The notes beneath the pieces were generated by a model. It was not told the origin of the DNA. It did no database searches and worked only from the letters and a program-made list of their open reading frames with translations. The translations under genes were made by a program, and so were the position numbers. This document shows, one piece after another, positions 10,935-23,562 of a DNA stretch of 64,000 nucleotides. Numbering within the stretch: position 1 is the first letter of the stretch; the number at the start of each line of letters is the position of its first letter. This DNA is from Ricinus communis (Eukaryota; Streptophyta; Magnoliopsida; Malpighiales; Euphorbiaceae): positions 11,410,501 to 11,474,500 of the forward strand of contig NC_063260.1 of assembly GCF_019578655.1 (NCBI RefSeq), in the 5' to 3' direction.

Positions 10935-12203
10935 ATATGTCTTTTTTAGTATTCGCAAGTACACAAACCATTCCTATAGTAAGGGTAAGTTCACCACGAG
11001 GTCGATCTCTCAAGGAACTATGAGGCCACTTACTATAAAGACTAATTATCAACACAAAACAATAAAAGTAAATCTAAACACTCTAAATCTTATGTTTGAG
11101 AGGATAATGGTCATAAAGTAAAGTAACTAAACAATAAATAAATATGCAATGCAAATGCAAATGCTTATGATCTAAAACTACATGCTAAAAATAGTATTTA
11201 ATCTAGCCATTTACTTAGTAATCTTCTTGTTTTATTTTAAGCCTACATCTAATGAATGAGATGGTGATGTGCTTTTTCCCTAAATCACTCAAGCTAATGA
11301 TGCAACTTAGGTTTCTTATACCAACATAGATTAAAGTAAAAATGATGTTTCTAATACTTTTAAACCTAAAGATTTTCATAACAATTACTATTGCTAAATT
11401 AATATGATGGTTAACTAACAATAATAACTGAAACTAATAAAGATATGAAGGTAAAGAAATCATTCATTAAATAAATAAATAACAAGGTTCATACAAAAGT
11501 AGAAAGACTAAACTAAACACTTATGAAAACTAGCCTAACATATTTAACCCAATGATCATGGTATTAAATAGAAAGACAAAAAATAAGAAAGTAAAAAACT
11601 CCCTCAAGATCCAGAATTTCTTCAAGTAGGAAGAAGATTGGTTCTCAGTCTCCATTTCTTGAAAAGCTCCTTAGATCCTAAAAGAACAATGAAAATTAAA
11701 ACTAAAGTGTTTATGAAGAACTATAGAAAATTATGGAGAGAATAATGGTAGCAGGTGTAGAGAGCAGGTAGGAGAAAACTCCCCTCCCTCTTCCTTGTAG
11801 AGATTTATATAAAGGAGAGTCATCCTCTAAATAAATATCTCTAGAGATGAGTATACTAATATAAGTTTATCTAATAGATAAGACTTTAAGTATCTTAATC
11901 TCCACCAAATACTATCTCATAAATAACTCTTAATATAAATCCTAATAATTATACAAAATGACTAAAATATCCCTTGTGCCTCGTAATTAGCAGTCCATGC
12001 ATCTTAATCTTGGGCCTTGACACGAATATGTCCCATTAAGCTTCTTTTAGCCCCATATTTTTCTTTTTTTGCTAATATTCCAGAAAATAGACAATTAAGC
12101 TTAAGTGAGATAAAATCACATATTTTCACCATTTTTTATATAAAAATATATCCTTAAAGCTTTAAAATACCCTTAAATATCTATACATAATTTGGACCGA
12201 CCA
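10935..12203 (-). repeat. 5' LTR of the gag-only element
   Basis: On the minus strand it starts TGGTCGGTCCAAATTATG at 12203. It aligns along its whole length with 5101-6369, with scattered substitutions and the same total length. At its inner end the usual CA is replaced (plus strand at, where the other copy has tg), so the exact inner limit is set by comparison with the 3' LTR. The primer site follows eight bases further in. Confidence 0.88.
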
Positions 12204-12208
12204 TAAAC
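12204..12208. repeat. Target site duplication, right copy (taaac)
   Basis: This is an exact copy of 5096-5100, directly after the element's high-coordinate end. It fixes the boundaries of the gag-only element. Confidence 0.75.
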
Positions 12209-13986
12209 CTTCATTACAGATGTAAATAGCTTTACATTACTTTCCAAAACTTAGGAAATAACTTCTGTAATCTAAGAAGAGGGAGGACTAAAGTGTAATT
12301 TATGCAAATAGGGTTGATTATTTATGTCATTGTTAACTTTATTAAATAGATCTAACTATGAGTTCAATTCTGAATTTTATACTTTTTAATAAATTTATGC
12401 TACTGTTTTAAAATTTTAATATAAATATTTATTTTTTATTTTATTTAAAAAAAATTTCTCGATGACAATTTCTAAAATTTCATAATAAAAGAATGATACG
12501 AAAAGTTGATTGTGCTTACGAAAAGAATAATAATTATTAATCAACAAAAATAATTTATCCTAAATTTAATCATATAATTATTAAAAATCTCATACATGTG
12601 CATTTTTTTACATGTTTTATATTTAAATACAATAAATTTTTTACTGACCGATTAATTTTTATGTTATTAAATAAGAATTAACTTGTCACACTATTTTTCA
12701 TTGTAAAATTTAAATTTTATTGTCAAATAATATTTTTTAAAATAAACTGAAAGTATATATATTTATTTTAAAATTGTAAAATAATAAAAATAAGTATATA
12801 ATAGTATGTCTTTTGGAGAGCTATATGGTTGCTTTATTATTTATGAGTATTTAGTTCTTTTTATGGGATTTATAATCCATGTGTTAGAGCTCTCTTTTTA
12901 TAAAAATAGTAAAGATGACGAAAAGACTAAATTTAAATTTAAATAATTGCATTCATTAAAAGCATTTTCGATGGAGACGCAACATAAAACTGATGGATTA
13001 TGTGTTAAAATACTTCCCTTTTCCTTCTCTTTTTCTTTTTCTCTTGTTTTCAATGGTAATGTTACATGTATATATTTTTATCTTTTTTCTGAGTTTGATT
13101 GAAATTTATTTATGTTTTAAATAAAATTAAAATTAATCTGAAATTTTATATATTTAAATTTGTACAAAATTAGTTATATTTAAACTAAGTTTCTAATAAA
13201 ATAGATAAATCTTTTAAATAAATTCACATTACATCAAAAAATCTCTTTTTACTTAATTATTTCTATATTTTTTTTAAATAAAATAAATTTTTTATAAATT
13301 TCAACTAAATATTATATATTACAAGTATTAATTCTGAAAAAATAAAATTAATTTACCGAACGATATTTTAAAATTAAAATCACTTGATCTTGAATATAAT
13401 ATATTTTTTTTTTAGTATACTAATTATTTTAAATTAATATAATGAAAAACAAAAAAATTAGTTTTATTTTTATACTTAGTTTCAAAACAAGTTCCAACAC
13501 ATTCTGACTAGAAAAAAGAGTTAGTTTATTTTTTTATTATATACTTTATACTCATTAAATCAACAGACATCAAGCAATATGTGTATAATTGACCATTTAC
13601 CGAATATCCAAGGAATCATGCAAGCGGAATAAGCAGAATATCCAAAGGAATCAATTAAAAGTGAAGAAGCATCTTATTTTATAAATGTGAGACAAAGCTG
13701 TCAATATTGACATGGAGATGGAGGGTAAATAATTGGTGTCATAATAATTTTTTTATTAAAAATTTATATAATTGGTAAAATAAGATATAAATAATACTGA
13801 ACTTTTATACTTATATTATATGTTATCATTAAAAAAGTAATTTATTATTTTATTAATATATTTTTCATCTAACGGCTATGATTAAATTTAACTAATCTAA
13901 TTATTTAAAATATATATGATACCGGTATCATGCAACACTAAATCAATTGTCGGATATGGATATATGACACAATTTTACAAATAGAC
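12209..13986. other. AT-rich spacer, no gene seen
   Basis: This is very AT-rich, with stops throughout all frames. I see no splice-compatible coding blocks, RNA genes or clear repeats apart from homopolymer runs. Confidence 0.6.
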
Positions 13987-14369
13987 TAGGGGGTGACGAT
14001 GGTGTATGAACTACTTGTTCTATGTTTATAATTTTATAATTTTTGGGACCGATCGGTTTACAGATTAATGACTTTTAGAATCGATTAGTTCTAGTTTATA
14101 GTTTCACAATTTGATCAATTTTAAAAAATATAATTAAGAAAATAATTTTTTATAAGAAATTATTTTTTAATTATAATTTTTTAAGAAATAATTTCTTATA
14201 AAAATTTATTGTAGATTAGAATCGGAGCCGTCAGTTACGATTCAAAATTCGCTTTGACTTGGTTTACTATAGTTCTAGAACGGTTTGAGCCTGATTTCAA
14301 ATGTAACTGATTCTATGCCAATTCTGATTGATCTAAATCAAACTGAAACCGGTCCATGGCCACTCCTTA
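13987..14369. mobile_element. Possible hAT-type MITE
   Basis: The ends TAGGGGGTGACGATGG (13987-14002) and TAAGGAGTGGCCATGG (reverse complement of 14354-14369) match at 12 of 16 bases. They resemble the TAGGGGTG ends of plant hAT miniature elements. The interior carries degenerate inverted blocks around CCGATCGGTT and a central hairpin. No 8 bp target duplication is visible, so an old copy or a chance resemblance remains possible. Confidence 0.4.
14147..14204. repeat. 24 bp inverted repeat (hairpin) at the MITE centre
   Basis: Arms 14147-14170 and 14181-14204 are complementary with one mismatch around a 10-base loop. This is the palindromic core of the proposed miniature element. Confidence 0.7.
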
Positions 14370-14990
14370 ATAAGGTTGAGTAGAGAATTAAAATCTTATA
14401 ATTCTTTTAAAAAATTATCGATATAAATATATAAATTATTTTGTAGGTCTATTATTGACTATTGATATGACTAATACTGTTAGACTTTTTATTTATCAAT
14501 CGAGTCTAACTTATAAACAAAAAAGATTTTGAGTTTCAAATAACACGATATTTAAAAGAAATTTGCCATTGAAGTTTTTAGGCTTAGTTGAGGCTGTGGT
14601 TTTACCATTGAAGTTTTGAGACTTAGTTGAGATTGTTGTTAAGTATTTGAAAAGTAAGTTTAGACTTTTAAATTATATATTTCTTATATTATTAAGAAAG
14701 AGAGATTGTTATATATATATATATATATAATTATTTTTGAATCAATCATAAATGAATTCGTATAAATACCCAATTGAATAAGAATGGTTAATTTTAATAA
14801 GTTACAGAATACATTTTCAAAAAGAAAAAGCTACCATTTAATACCACAAAACTACATGCACTATTAGTACTTAAAAGAAATAAAATAAAACTACCATTCC
14901 ATGCATTTTGCAGCATATAAGAATTATGACATATAAATATATCAATTGCTTCTACGAACCCAATGCGCCACTTCCATCGAATAAACTTGT
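14370..14990. other. Spacer with (TA)n, 3' flank of the acid phosphatase
   Basis: The stretch is AT-rich, with a (TA)n microsatellite at 14709-14730. The part nearest 14990 is the likely 3' untranslated region of the minus-strand phosphatase. I did not identify a polyadenylation site. Confidence 0.5.
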
Positions 14991-17938
14991 CTAAACAACA
15001 GAGTAAAGGTGTTTAGTTCTGCCCCATTTGTGCAACACTTTGCCAAAAGCATCATAGAACACAACATCCACTTGAGTTTGAGTGATGTGGACAGACATGA
15101 AACCTTGTCCATCGTAATAGAACTTCATTTCCATTGGATTCCACCAATCCACGTCACCTCTCCATGCCTTCGACCCACCTCCACTTGTCAAGAATTGTAG
15201 TGGGCTGCATTTACACGCATAGTCAATTAGTTAAATACTAACAATACAATCAATCACTCAACTTCTACATATTACTATTGTAGGATTGAACAAGTTTCGA
15301 GTTACTTTTACCTTTCATTGCTACTTATTTGCTCCAAGCAATGATCGTGCCCGTTTATATAAAGATCCACATTATTTTCCTAAAATTTACCAAGTTCAAT
15401 TAATGCTCAGTAACTGTATATAAATAATATATGTCAATTGAAAGATATACACCAGAGAAGAATTACCATAAGAATAGGAAGGATTAGTGAGTTGAGTTCC
15501 TGGGTGCTTCCGTGGTGTCCAGCACTTCTGATTGTATGGTGACCCACCACAAGCTTCCACTGAGCTGTGGATTCTTTTAAGGCCAATTCCAAATCCTAAA
15601 TATAGAATCATCAGTAATTGTGACTCAGTTTTGAGACTAAGCATAATATATTAATCGTGTTAAATCAAAAATTAGGTCACCTTTAGAATATTAGAAAGGT
15701 AGCTCTGTCGGTCAGGTAAAAGGCCTCTCCAGTCATAATTATGCTCTTTTTCCACGAAGTATTTGTCAACAAATGGAGTGGTGTCAATGAAGAAAAATTC
15801 AGCTATTTCTGCAACAAATAGTAAAATAATAATAATAATTAATTCCTTGAAATTCATTAATTTCTAAACTAAAGATGTAAGTTAAGATTTTTTTTTTTTT
15901 CCGCACCACTGTTAACGATAAAAGATCTCAAGCAAAGCCATTTGCTATCCATTTCTCTTAGGACTGGACTCAGCTGTGCCTCAACATCACCCCTATAGTC
16001 ATGGTTACCCAAAACTGCAGGATAATCCAAACAAAAAAAGAAGAAAAAGGAAATTAAGTAAAAGAAATGTTCTATAACTATCAAATTAAAGGGTTCAGAG
16101 AGATATTACGTACCATTATACCATTGCTTTTGCAAGCTGGGAGCAGTGTAGATTCCGGTGAATGATTCGTAAAATGCAGGATCATCTATGCCGGTCAATC
16201 CATTATCATAAAAATTATCACCGGTCGAAATTATAAAATCTATATCCAATTTCTCTCCAACTATTCCCATCTGAAAATTTTTATATTTGTATTTATATCA
16301 ATAACTAAACAAATTATGTGATAATTCGTCTAATTTAATCAGGAAGGTAGAAATTAATCACTTTTCTTACATCTTATATGTTGGTTATGATTTCAGAATT
16401 ATGGAACAAATAATAGAATCACTTTATACTGTATATTTATAGATAGACTAACATCACAATCAGTACCACATAAAGTGGTGTTCCCTAACATGATTACACT
16501 AATATCAAATTAAGGTCTACCACATTCTCCGTGGAGAGTATAAACAGACTTATTATTTAGTTGAATCAAGAGCCATTAACTGAAAAATTGTTGTATAGAT
16601 AAAATACACACCAAATCAATAAATAATGTTACACTTATGAGATAAAAGAATATAATGCTAAAAAAGAAAAAGATGAAGAAATAGCAGAATATTTTTAAAG
16701 GGGATTGGCCATCTCATCTCAAACTAAAGTTATGGATCCACCTCATGTCCAAGCACTACATTTCAAAAATGGTGATGATTGAAAAGAATATAAACAAAAA
16801 GAGGGGTCCAATGAATACTTCTCCACTCTAGTGGCAGAAACTGATTGGTTGAAGATAACACAAAGCTGACCTGGCAGTTTCCTTTTTATTATAAGGTAAA
16901 GACATTTCCAACTTTGCGTGAATGGACTGGCCTTGAGGCCTAGACATAATTTAACTTGTCCTAATGTCAATAATGTAGTTATGTTTCTTTATCATATATT
17001 CCTCTACTAAACTCAACTTGAGAGATGGAATATGGAATCCAAATGGAATTATACCATTATCAAGCATCAATGGGAAGTTTTCTCAAGAAAAAGACTGAAA
17101 AGGAATGAAATGGCTGAGGTGGAATTTTTTAAATATTATTGGCACTTGTCCATATTAATCATTGGCTCTAACCTCTAGCAATTTATGTATTTATTTTATT
17201 GAAACTGGAACCTTTATTTTGGCTTTGGCCTCGCTGCAGCTGCTGGGAAGTTTCCCCTAGATGGCAATTTATGGGCTAATACCAAAAAAGCATAGCTGGG
17301 AGAGTCTCTGGTTCGATTTCATATCCAAATGCATGAGATAGTAGGACTTGAATCAAATATTTTATATTTTGAAACAAGGAACCGAATATTAATTTAATGA
17401 TACATTATTAGGTAAAAGAACATCTGTCAGTAAGGGTCTATCATTAACTTTCATATTCGTCTGCATATCTCAATATTTCATAGGATAGGATCCAATCTCA
17501 TTATATAAATTGAAGAAAATATTCAATAAGGTTCCAAGATATGAGCAGTTTTAGCATCTCTGACTAACACATATACCCTTAAGTGCTTTATTCTGGTCTA
17601 ACAAGGTAATATTATATTATATTTTTCTCCATTAAAGATTAAATAATTATTCTCATTTTAAGAAAACTTTATTTTAATATATCTTTCTTTAAAGCATATG
17701 ATTGAAGAAAATGAAAAACAATGGCTAACAGTAGATAAAAGTAGGGATTAATGACCTGAAGAGCAACTTCAGATTGGTTATAATCTCCTTTTCTTCCCCA
17801 GTCACCAACAACCAAAAGGCTAAGAGACCCATCAGCCTTGGCTGCATGATCAAATCGCTGAAGCTCTGCCGTCGAGAGAATGATGTTAAAGCTTAAAAAA
17901 ACAGACAGAATAATGGTTAAAAGGATTAGCTTACACAT
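14991..17938 (-). CDS. PAP: Purple acid phosphatase, small plant type (PAP3/7/8/17-like)
   Basis: A secreted metallophosphatase that releases phosphate from organic esters at acid pH. Seven exons on the minus strand: 17756-17938, 16114-16270, 15907-16014, 15681-15808, 15467-15595, 15312-15379 and 14991-15204. They give 328 aa, the usual length of the ~35 kDa plant subclass, and every phase closes. Residues 1 to about 23 form a signal peptide. All five metal-ligand motifs are present: GDWG (45-48), GDNFYD (78-83), GNHD (116-119), VVGHH (208-212) and GHDH (245-248). The start is the ATG at 17938; no other ATG in frame gives a signal peptide directly. Intron 1 is 1.5 kb. Members of this subclass often respond to phosphate starvation or senescence, but I saw no clear PHR1 site near the start. 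Confidence 0.94.
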
Positions 17939-18016
17939 GGCTATATGGAGAGAAGAAAATGGAGTAGACAAGAGCAAATAGTGAGTTGTGGTTATGTTTC
18001 TTTTTTCAAAATGAAT

Positions 18017-18025
18017 CTTTTTATA
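18017..18025 (-). promoter_or_regulatory. TATA box of the acid phosphatase gene
   Basis: TATAAAAAG on the minus strand lies 79 bases upstream of the ATG at 17938. That leaves room for a short leader of about 45-50 bases, normal for this family. Position and match support it; there is no transcript evidence. Confidence 0.5.
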
Positions 18026-18949
18026 AGGTTTTGGTAGAGAAATGAACAAGAAAGCTACTGGGGATGAATTGTGTAGGGTGGTGGTGAGAATGACGAGGCA
18101 TTTAACTATTATGAAAAAGAAATTCTTCCCAGGTCATCCTTAGAAAAATAAAAATTAATGTAAATATATAACTTATTTACCAAGTATAATATTAACATTG
18201 ATTAAAGTATTATATCATTAGTTATTAATAATTAATAATTAAAAATTATAATATAATAATTAAATGTAATTCCTCATAAAAATAACAATTAGTACTCCGA
18301 GATTGATTAAAGATATCTATATACACATATATGGCAGTATTTATGTTCTTTTTGGATTAATATTTATTGTTTAATAAAACTAACTTTCTCTTTTTCTTTT
18401 CTTTTTTCTCATTAAACAATATAAAGTAGTTATTTTTTGACATTTAATTATAAGATAAAACTCATTTAATGTGAAGAAAATAATTAAAATTTAAGATTTT
18501 TTTACTTTCAATAATAAATATTTTTTGTAACTTAATTTAAATTTTGAGTATAAGAAAAACTAATTTTCTTAATATATGAATAAATAAAAAGGGGATTATC
18601 TTGTTTGGACCCAGCGAGCATATATAATTAGAAGGGCGTGTAGATTAATCACACAACATAAGTCCTAATATTTTATCGGAAGGTACTTTTCTTCCATAGT
18701 TAAATAAACTAAACCATTTTGTGTGCTGTAGAACCGCTTTATTATTTTGATTTTATCTGTTATTATTATTTTGTTAACAAAATCAATTTGATAAATATAA
18801 TTTATTAAAAATTTTAATATTTAATATTAATTAATTAATTCTAGTATTATATGAATTAGACTATCAATATAATTGATATTACTATTTTTTAAATTAAAAA
18901 TTTGTTATATAATAAAAAATAATTTATTATTGAATATAATATTAAAAAT

Positions 18950-19326
18950 ATTATTTTAGATATTATTTTCTAGAATTAGAATTATTATCCAATTAGAAAA
19001 CTAATTTATTTGCTAATATAATAATAAAATATAATTAATATGTTATTTCTTAGGATAAAATTAGTATGATTATCTGATTAAAAAATTATTTATTAATTAA
19101 TATAAAATTAAAATATAATTAATATTTTATTTTTTAGAATTAGAGTCACTATTTAATTAGAAATATAACTAATTAATCAATAAGTTAATAGAAAAAGACT
19201 ATAAAATCACAGCTTAAATCTCATATGTCAAAAATAAATACACATGTCAAAATAAAAATTATGTATATCAAAAATTAAATACACATGTCAAAAAATTTAG
19301 ATCTTAGTATATATATATATATATAG
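18950..19326 (+). repeat. Dispersed AT-rich repeat with ~83 bp internal units and (TA)n end, copy A
   Basis: Blocks starting near 18966, 19047 and 19132 share the pattern TTAG(A/G)AT...TCTGATTA/CCAATTAG...AAAATATAATTAATAT, giving about 83 bp units. They are followed by actataaaatcaca, then acacatgtcaaaa blocks and a (TA)n tail. The reverse complement of 28234-28570 shows the same order, so this is an interspersed element of unknown class. Confidence 0.6.
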
Positions 19327-19602
19327 ATTAGTCATTCGTCCACACGACCAATGGTTGTTACTATTTTATAAATAAATATTTTAATTTAAAAAATTTAAAT
19401 TAGATTTATTATTTAAAAATTTATATATTTACAATTTGATTATATAAATAATAAAATTTTAATAAAAGCTATAACTGACAAAATATTATATAAAATGAGA
19501 AAATATTGTGAATTTATTAATTATATGCTATTTTTGTAGGTTTAGAATTATAATTTAAATAGAAAAATAATATATTAGTTAATGTGCGTATACTAGAGGA
19601 TT

Positions 19603-19710
19603 CAATTCAGTGGTTAGTTAATGTGTAAATAGGAGAGGGTTAGTCTCAACTTATCAAAGTTGAGACTTCAAAAAAATGGAGTGATAGATATTAGGTTCAA
19701 TTCTATTAAC
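19603..19710 (+). repeat. SINE-like or hairpin-bearing fragment
   Basis: attcagtggttagttaatg resembles a pol III A box and taggttcaattct resembles a B box. Between them is a perfect 11 bp inverted repeat (19642-19652 with 19657-19667, loop atca). The A-to-B distance is too long for an intact tRNA-derived SINE head, so this is tentative. Confidence 0.25.
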
Positions 19711-20217
19711 TCTAAAAAGAGGATATTCTGTTTCTTTTGTCAACTAAAAGTTTGAATTTCTTACAAGGACTCTGAGAATTTGTTCTTGAATGAACATACA
19801 TAGTCTCCTTTAACATGCAAAATTGACCCAAATATACCCTTACCATTTGAAGAGAAAAATTAAAAGATTGAATGCAAAAGTAGTTGGAGCAAGTTTAAAA
19901 GTTGTAGTCTTAATATTTTAAAATCAAATTTACTGGAGTTAATTATGAAAACAATTCGGGAATCAGAAAAACAAAAGACTAATTTGCCATAATTACCTGA
20001 AATAGGAAGGACAGTGAATGCAGCTCTGCATGAAAAAATAGATGACATGAAAACGACCAAGGTGCTTGGAGCCCACAAAAGATTGCTTCCCATCCTATCT
20101 TATGACCAACCAGTTTGCTTCTCCACCATTTTCCTATCCAATTGCAACATGACAGTTTTGCACTAGCCATTAAAATAAAATAAAAAAGCATATTCACATC
20201 CGTAACAGAAAAAATAT

Positions 20218-20305
20218 ATATATATATATGAGTGTTTATATTTTATTTAAAATAATATAATTTATATCAATCATTTATAAATTTAATATATAAATTAACT
20301 AAAAC
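20218..20305. repeat. Short repeat, partial copy of the 22202-22323 family
   Basis: It shares the core atatcaatcattta...aatatataaatt with 22202-22323. It is diverged and truncated, and a (TA)n run precedes it. Confidence 0.35.
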
Positions 20306-22201
20306 TGAAAAATATATCATTCACAAAGAACAATAAATATAATACTAGTAACATGCAAAGGCGATGATTTCTCTACTAGAATATATAAACACTTCACGAG
20401 CAATGTCGCCCTTTGAGCAGCCATTAGGATATATGTTTTGCATGATTAACCACTTCTAATTTAAAAATAAAATAAAAGATTCTCTCTGTAAAAGTCGGTG
20501 GTGCTGTTTGAGAAATATATTTGTGTTAAATCCTTAAATTAGGCCAACGAAATGTTTCATTATTTTTCTTTTTAAGGCAAGCAGGTTATTCTTCTTTTTT
20601 TTTTTTTTTTACATTGGAGAGGCCAACTAATGAAAACTTAAAAAGAAAAATTTATAGGAAAAAGATCACAGCTAGACACAGGAAATTACAATGACACAGA
20701 ATGGGTGGATTTGACGCTCCTACTTTTATCCTCTTTCTTTTTCATCATTTTCGTGAAAAGAGCAGCAATTTAACACTGCTCTTCATTATTAATGCTTGTA
20801 ATCTGTGTTGATTTGGGAAAGTTAAGCTAATAATTATCTGTTAAAACTTTGGTTGGTTGAAAAATGATCCGGAGGAATTTGGGTTCAAAATATGCATATG
20901 TTTTTAGATTTGCTAATCAAGGATCTTGCCCAACTAGAAGTATATGTTCATTTGTTATCTATTTTGGCCGCACACTTCAAGAGGGAATGGAGAGTACATA
21001 AAGGTTATAGCAAGGCAATAAAAGTCAGTTAAATTGGCTGTATAATTCAACTATAACACTGGTTTTCCCACCTCCCTGTGGGCACCTAAATGTTGCATAG
21101 CCAAAGCCAGACCATGTATCTTCGAACAAACAAGAAAGGGTAATTATTTTTGGAAACTTCTTGGATTCATACGACTGCCTTTTATTTCTTTTCAATTTGA
21201 TTTATTGGAACACATTATATATATTGATGAGATTTAAACTGCACTTACAAATCTAACATCAATAAACAAATATATGTTAATTTAAATAAAAATTAAAGTT
21301 GGACAATCCTCAATTCTAATCTAACGGAATTAGGTGGATGGTACAGGTTATAAGCTAATATTTTAATAATATAAAATTTAAGTTATAAACTTAAAAAGAA
21401 AAAAAATTAAAAAACGCATAAATAAAATGGTAAGAATCTCTTTTTAGATTAACTAAGATTTTGAGTTCGAACACTGGCTATCCAACTGCGTTAAAACTCT
21501 ATCTTATCATCTATAAGAATTTTAACCGGCATGTTCTAAATTAATTTTAAATATATGTATATAAGAGAAAAAAGACCACCGATGACTCGTACCTTTTTAT
21601 ATAAAATAATCTCAATTCTTCTTATCAGATGACAAGAGAGTCTTGCACCACAAAAATAATGATATAATAATGACTATGCCGGCGGGAGCATGTGTTCTTC
21701 AAAGAGATGTGATATAACGAAACTAATAAATTCATGAACACCCCTTTCTATCTAATTATCCATTCTCAGTGGACAAAATTCTCACAAGATTGGCTTCTTC
21801 TTTTAAGAGAGATCCCTTTGCCCACCCAAATCGATTATGAATATCCAGTGGACACTCACTATATCCACAAATGAGAGATAGCAAATCGTCACTGCCACAT
21901 TATGAACTTAGGCCAATAAGCGAAAAAGGTTCAAATAATTGTCCGCCTGGGTTGCCATCTCATTTTCTAAATATTTCCAGATTCCATCATTTGGTGCCAC
22001 CAAGAAAATTCTACAAGAATGCTTTTGATTACAATTGGAAGAAGACACTACTGCTTATTCTAGTGAATAGGTGGATCCATTTGTTCTTATTCCAAAAGGC
22101 CATAGATCCAACATAAGAAAAGAATGCATATTTAAATTTATCAAGAAATAATAAAAATTATTATAAAAATTATAATAAAAAATATAATCAACTTATTGAA
22201 G

Positions 22202-22323
22202 GGTGTGCATGTATGAATATTTTATACTTTGATATTGGATGATTGACACATATTTTATCATTTAAAATTAATAAATATATATCAATCATTTATCGAATTG
22301 ATATATAGACAGAAACATACACC
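22202..22323. mobile_element. Short MITE-like palindromic element
   Basis: The 122 bp start ggtgtgcatgt and end acatacacc, giving imperfect inverted ends. Inside, gatgattgacacatatttta faces atatatcaatcattta, a second inverted pair. A homologous copy lies at 43500-43615 and a partial one at 20218-20305. The superfamily is unknown. Confidence 0.45.
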
Positions 22324-23562
22324 AGGTCTAAACAATATTTTTTCATATGATGCTTTTACATCTACCATTTTCATTGGAAGTTGAAAAAATAGAAGACAGG
22401 TTTGGATGCGATTGTCGAATGTCTTATCCTATGCAGGTACATGTTCAATGAGCAAAGATGTTTCATTGCCATATTTCAGGAACGTAAATTCCAGGAAGTT
22501 TCAGAATATATATTGTGTTCTTGTCCAAAGTGGAGTACATTTTGTCCCGTGTTCGATGGCTCTTGTCTCCACGGAGTCTTGATGGGATAAACACAGAAAA
22601 TCTCGTAATTTCCCTGTCAATTAAAACTCTGTTTAACATAGCTTTTTACGGTAGAGATGATGCTCTTTAAATTTTGTTTTATAATTAGTTGAAAAGAAAA
22701 AGTATTTATAATTCTGAAAATGACTTTGAGAAAAAAAAAAAAAACTGGACTTTTGAACGACTTCTAGAAGTTGGATTTAAAAAAGCGATTTATGAAAAAC
22801 TTTTAGGAAAGCTAAAAGCTCATTTAAAAAAGTTATGTCAAAGTTAGCCTAATAAGAAATTGTCAGGTCGGTGCAAGATTAGTCATTAATTTAGTCTTAT
22901 ACCTTAATATTTTTTGGTCCATCTTTGTATCATTCCCAAATTGTCACGCATTGTCAAATTATTTTTTCGAAAAGCTATGAACTCCATAAGAAAAAAGTCT
23001 TGGTTTTATTTAGATACTTCTTTTCTTTTTTCGTAATGTACCTTTTTATGACAAAGAGGAAAAAAATGAAGTAGTTGAGATTAAATGAATAACCAAAAAG
23101 TGTTTTAACTTGAGTAGTTATTTAGTAAGAATGTGTGCACACTCGATCAAATTATCGAATATTACTAAATCAGTGTTCTTGAACTTTCTTGCAAGTAAGC
23201 TCCAGCAATCACCCAACAACCAAATATTAAATATATCAGCAGAATTTGTTATGATGACAGTACAATTCTCAAAAACAGACATTTGATGCGGTGGTAAATT
23301 GCAGCAGGAAAATATCTAAATAGAGGAACATCTCAAACGGTATATCACCATTTGGTTCGGCTTACTTAATGCTGCATTCTGTTGGCATGATCAGCCACAA
23401 AGAAAGTTATTGCTGGTTAAGCAAATAGCTTGCCGAGCTTTCAAATCATACTCAACGTACAACAGGCTTGATTCTATTTGCAGTCAGTTCTCAGTGTAAA
23501 GAATCTGGTAGTTTATAATAAAATTTATGTTACAAAGGATTTTCCACATTAGATTGCAAAGA

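Larger units (their letters stand above)
5101..12203 (-). mobile_element. Non-autonomous Ty3/gypsy-like element with gag and protease only (TR-GAG type)
   Basis: Two long direct repeats of equal length (1269 bp) bound a 4.6 kb interior, and the whole is flanked by the same five bases, taaac, on both sides. In minus-strand order the interior holds a primer site, gag with a CCHC knuckle, a retropepsin region, a GC-rich block, and AT-rich non-coding DNA with two polypurine tracts. No integrase, reverse transcriptase or RNase H motif is visible in any frame, so mobility must have depended on proteins from another element. This matches the published TR-GAG class (terminal repeats plus GAG) more closely than LARD or TRIM elements, which lack coding domains. 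Several nonsense changes show that the copy is now dead. Confidence 0.88.
18026..23562. other. Long AT-rich intergenic region with dispersed repeats
   Basis: About 5.5 kb separate the phosphatase promoter from the annexin 3' end. Apart from the repeats listed separately (18950-19326, 19603-19710, 20218-20305, 22202-22323) I find short unsupported ORFs only. The 20700-22100 part is somewhat less AT-biased and could hold regulatory or untranslated sequence, but I can assign nothing. Confidence 0.55.

Noticed and set aside
17290..17330. tRNA- or SINE-like boxes (catagctgggagagtc, ggttcgatttc) in the phosphatase intron
   Set aside because: The A-to-B distance is only about 15 bases, there is no cloverleaf, and no clear A tail follows.
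19860..20197. Overlapping minus ORFs of 77 and 72 codons
   Set aside because: No known domain, no splice partners and no start context; probably chance.
21420..21560. B-box-like gagttcgaacactgg
   Set aside because: No matching A box at proper spacing and no defined ends.
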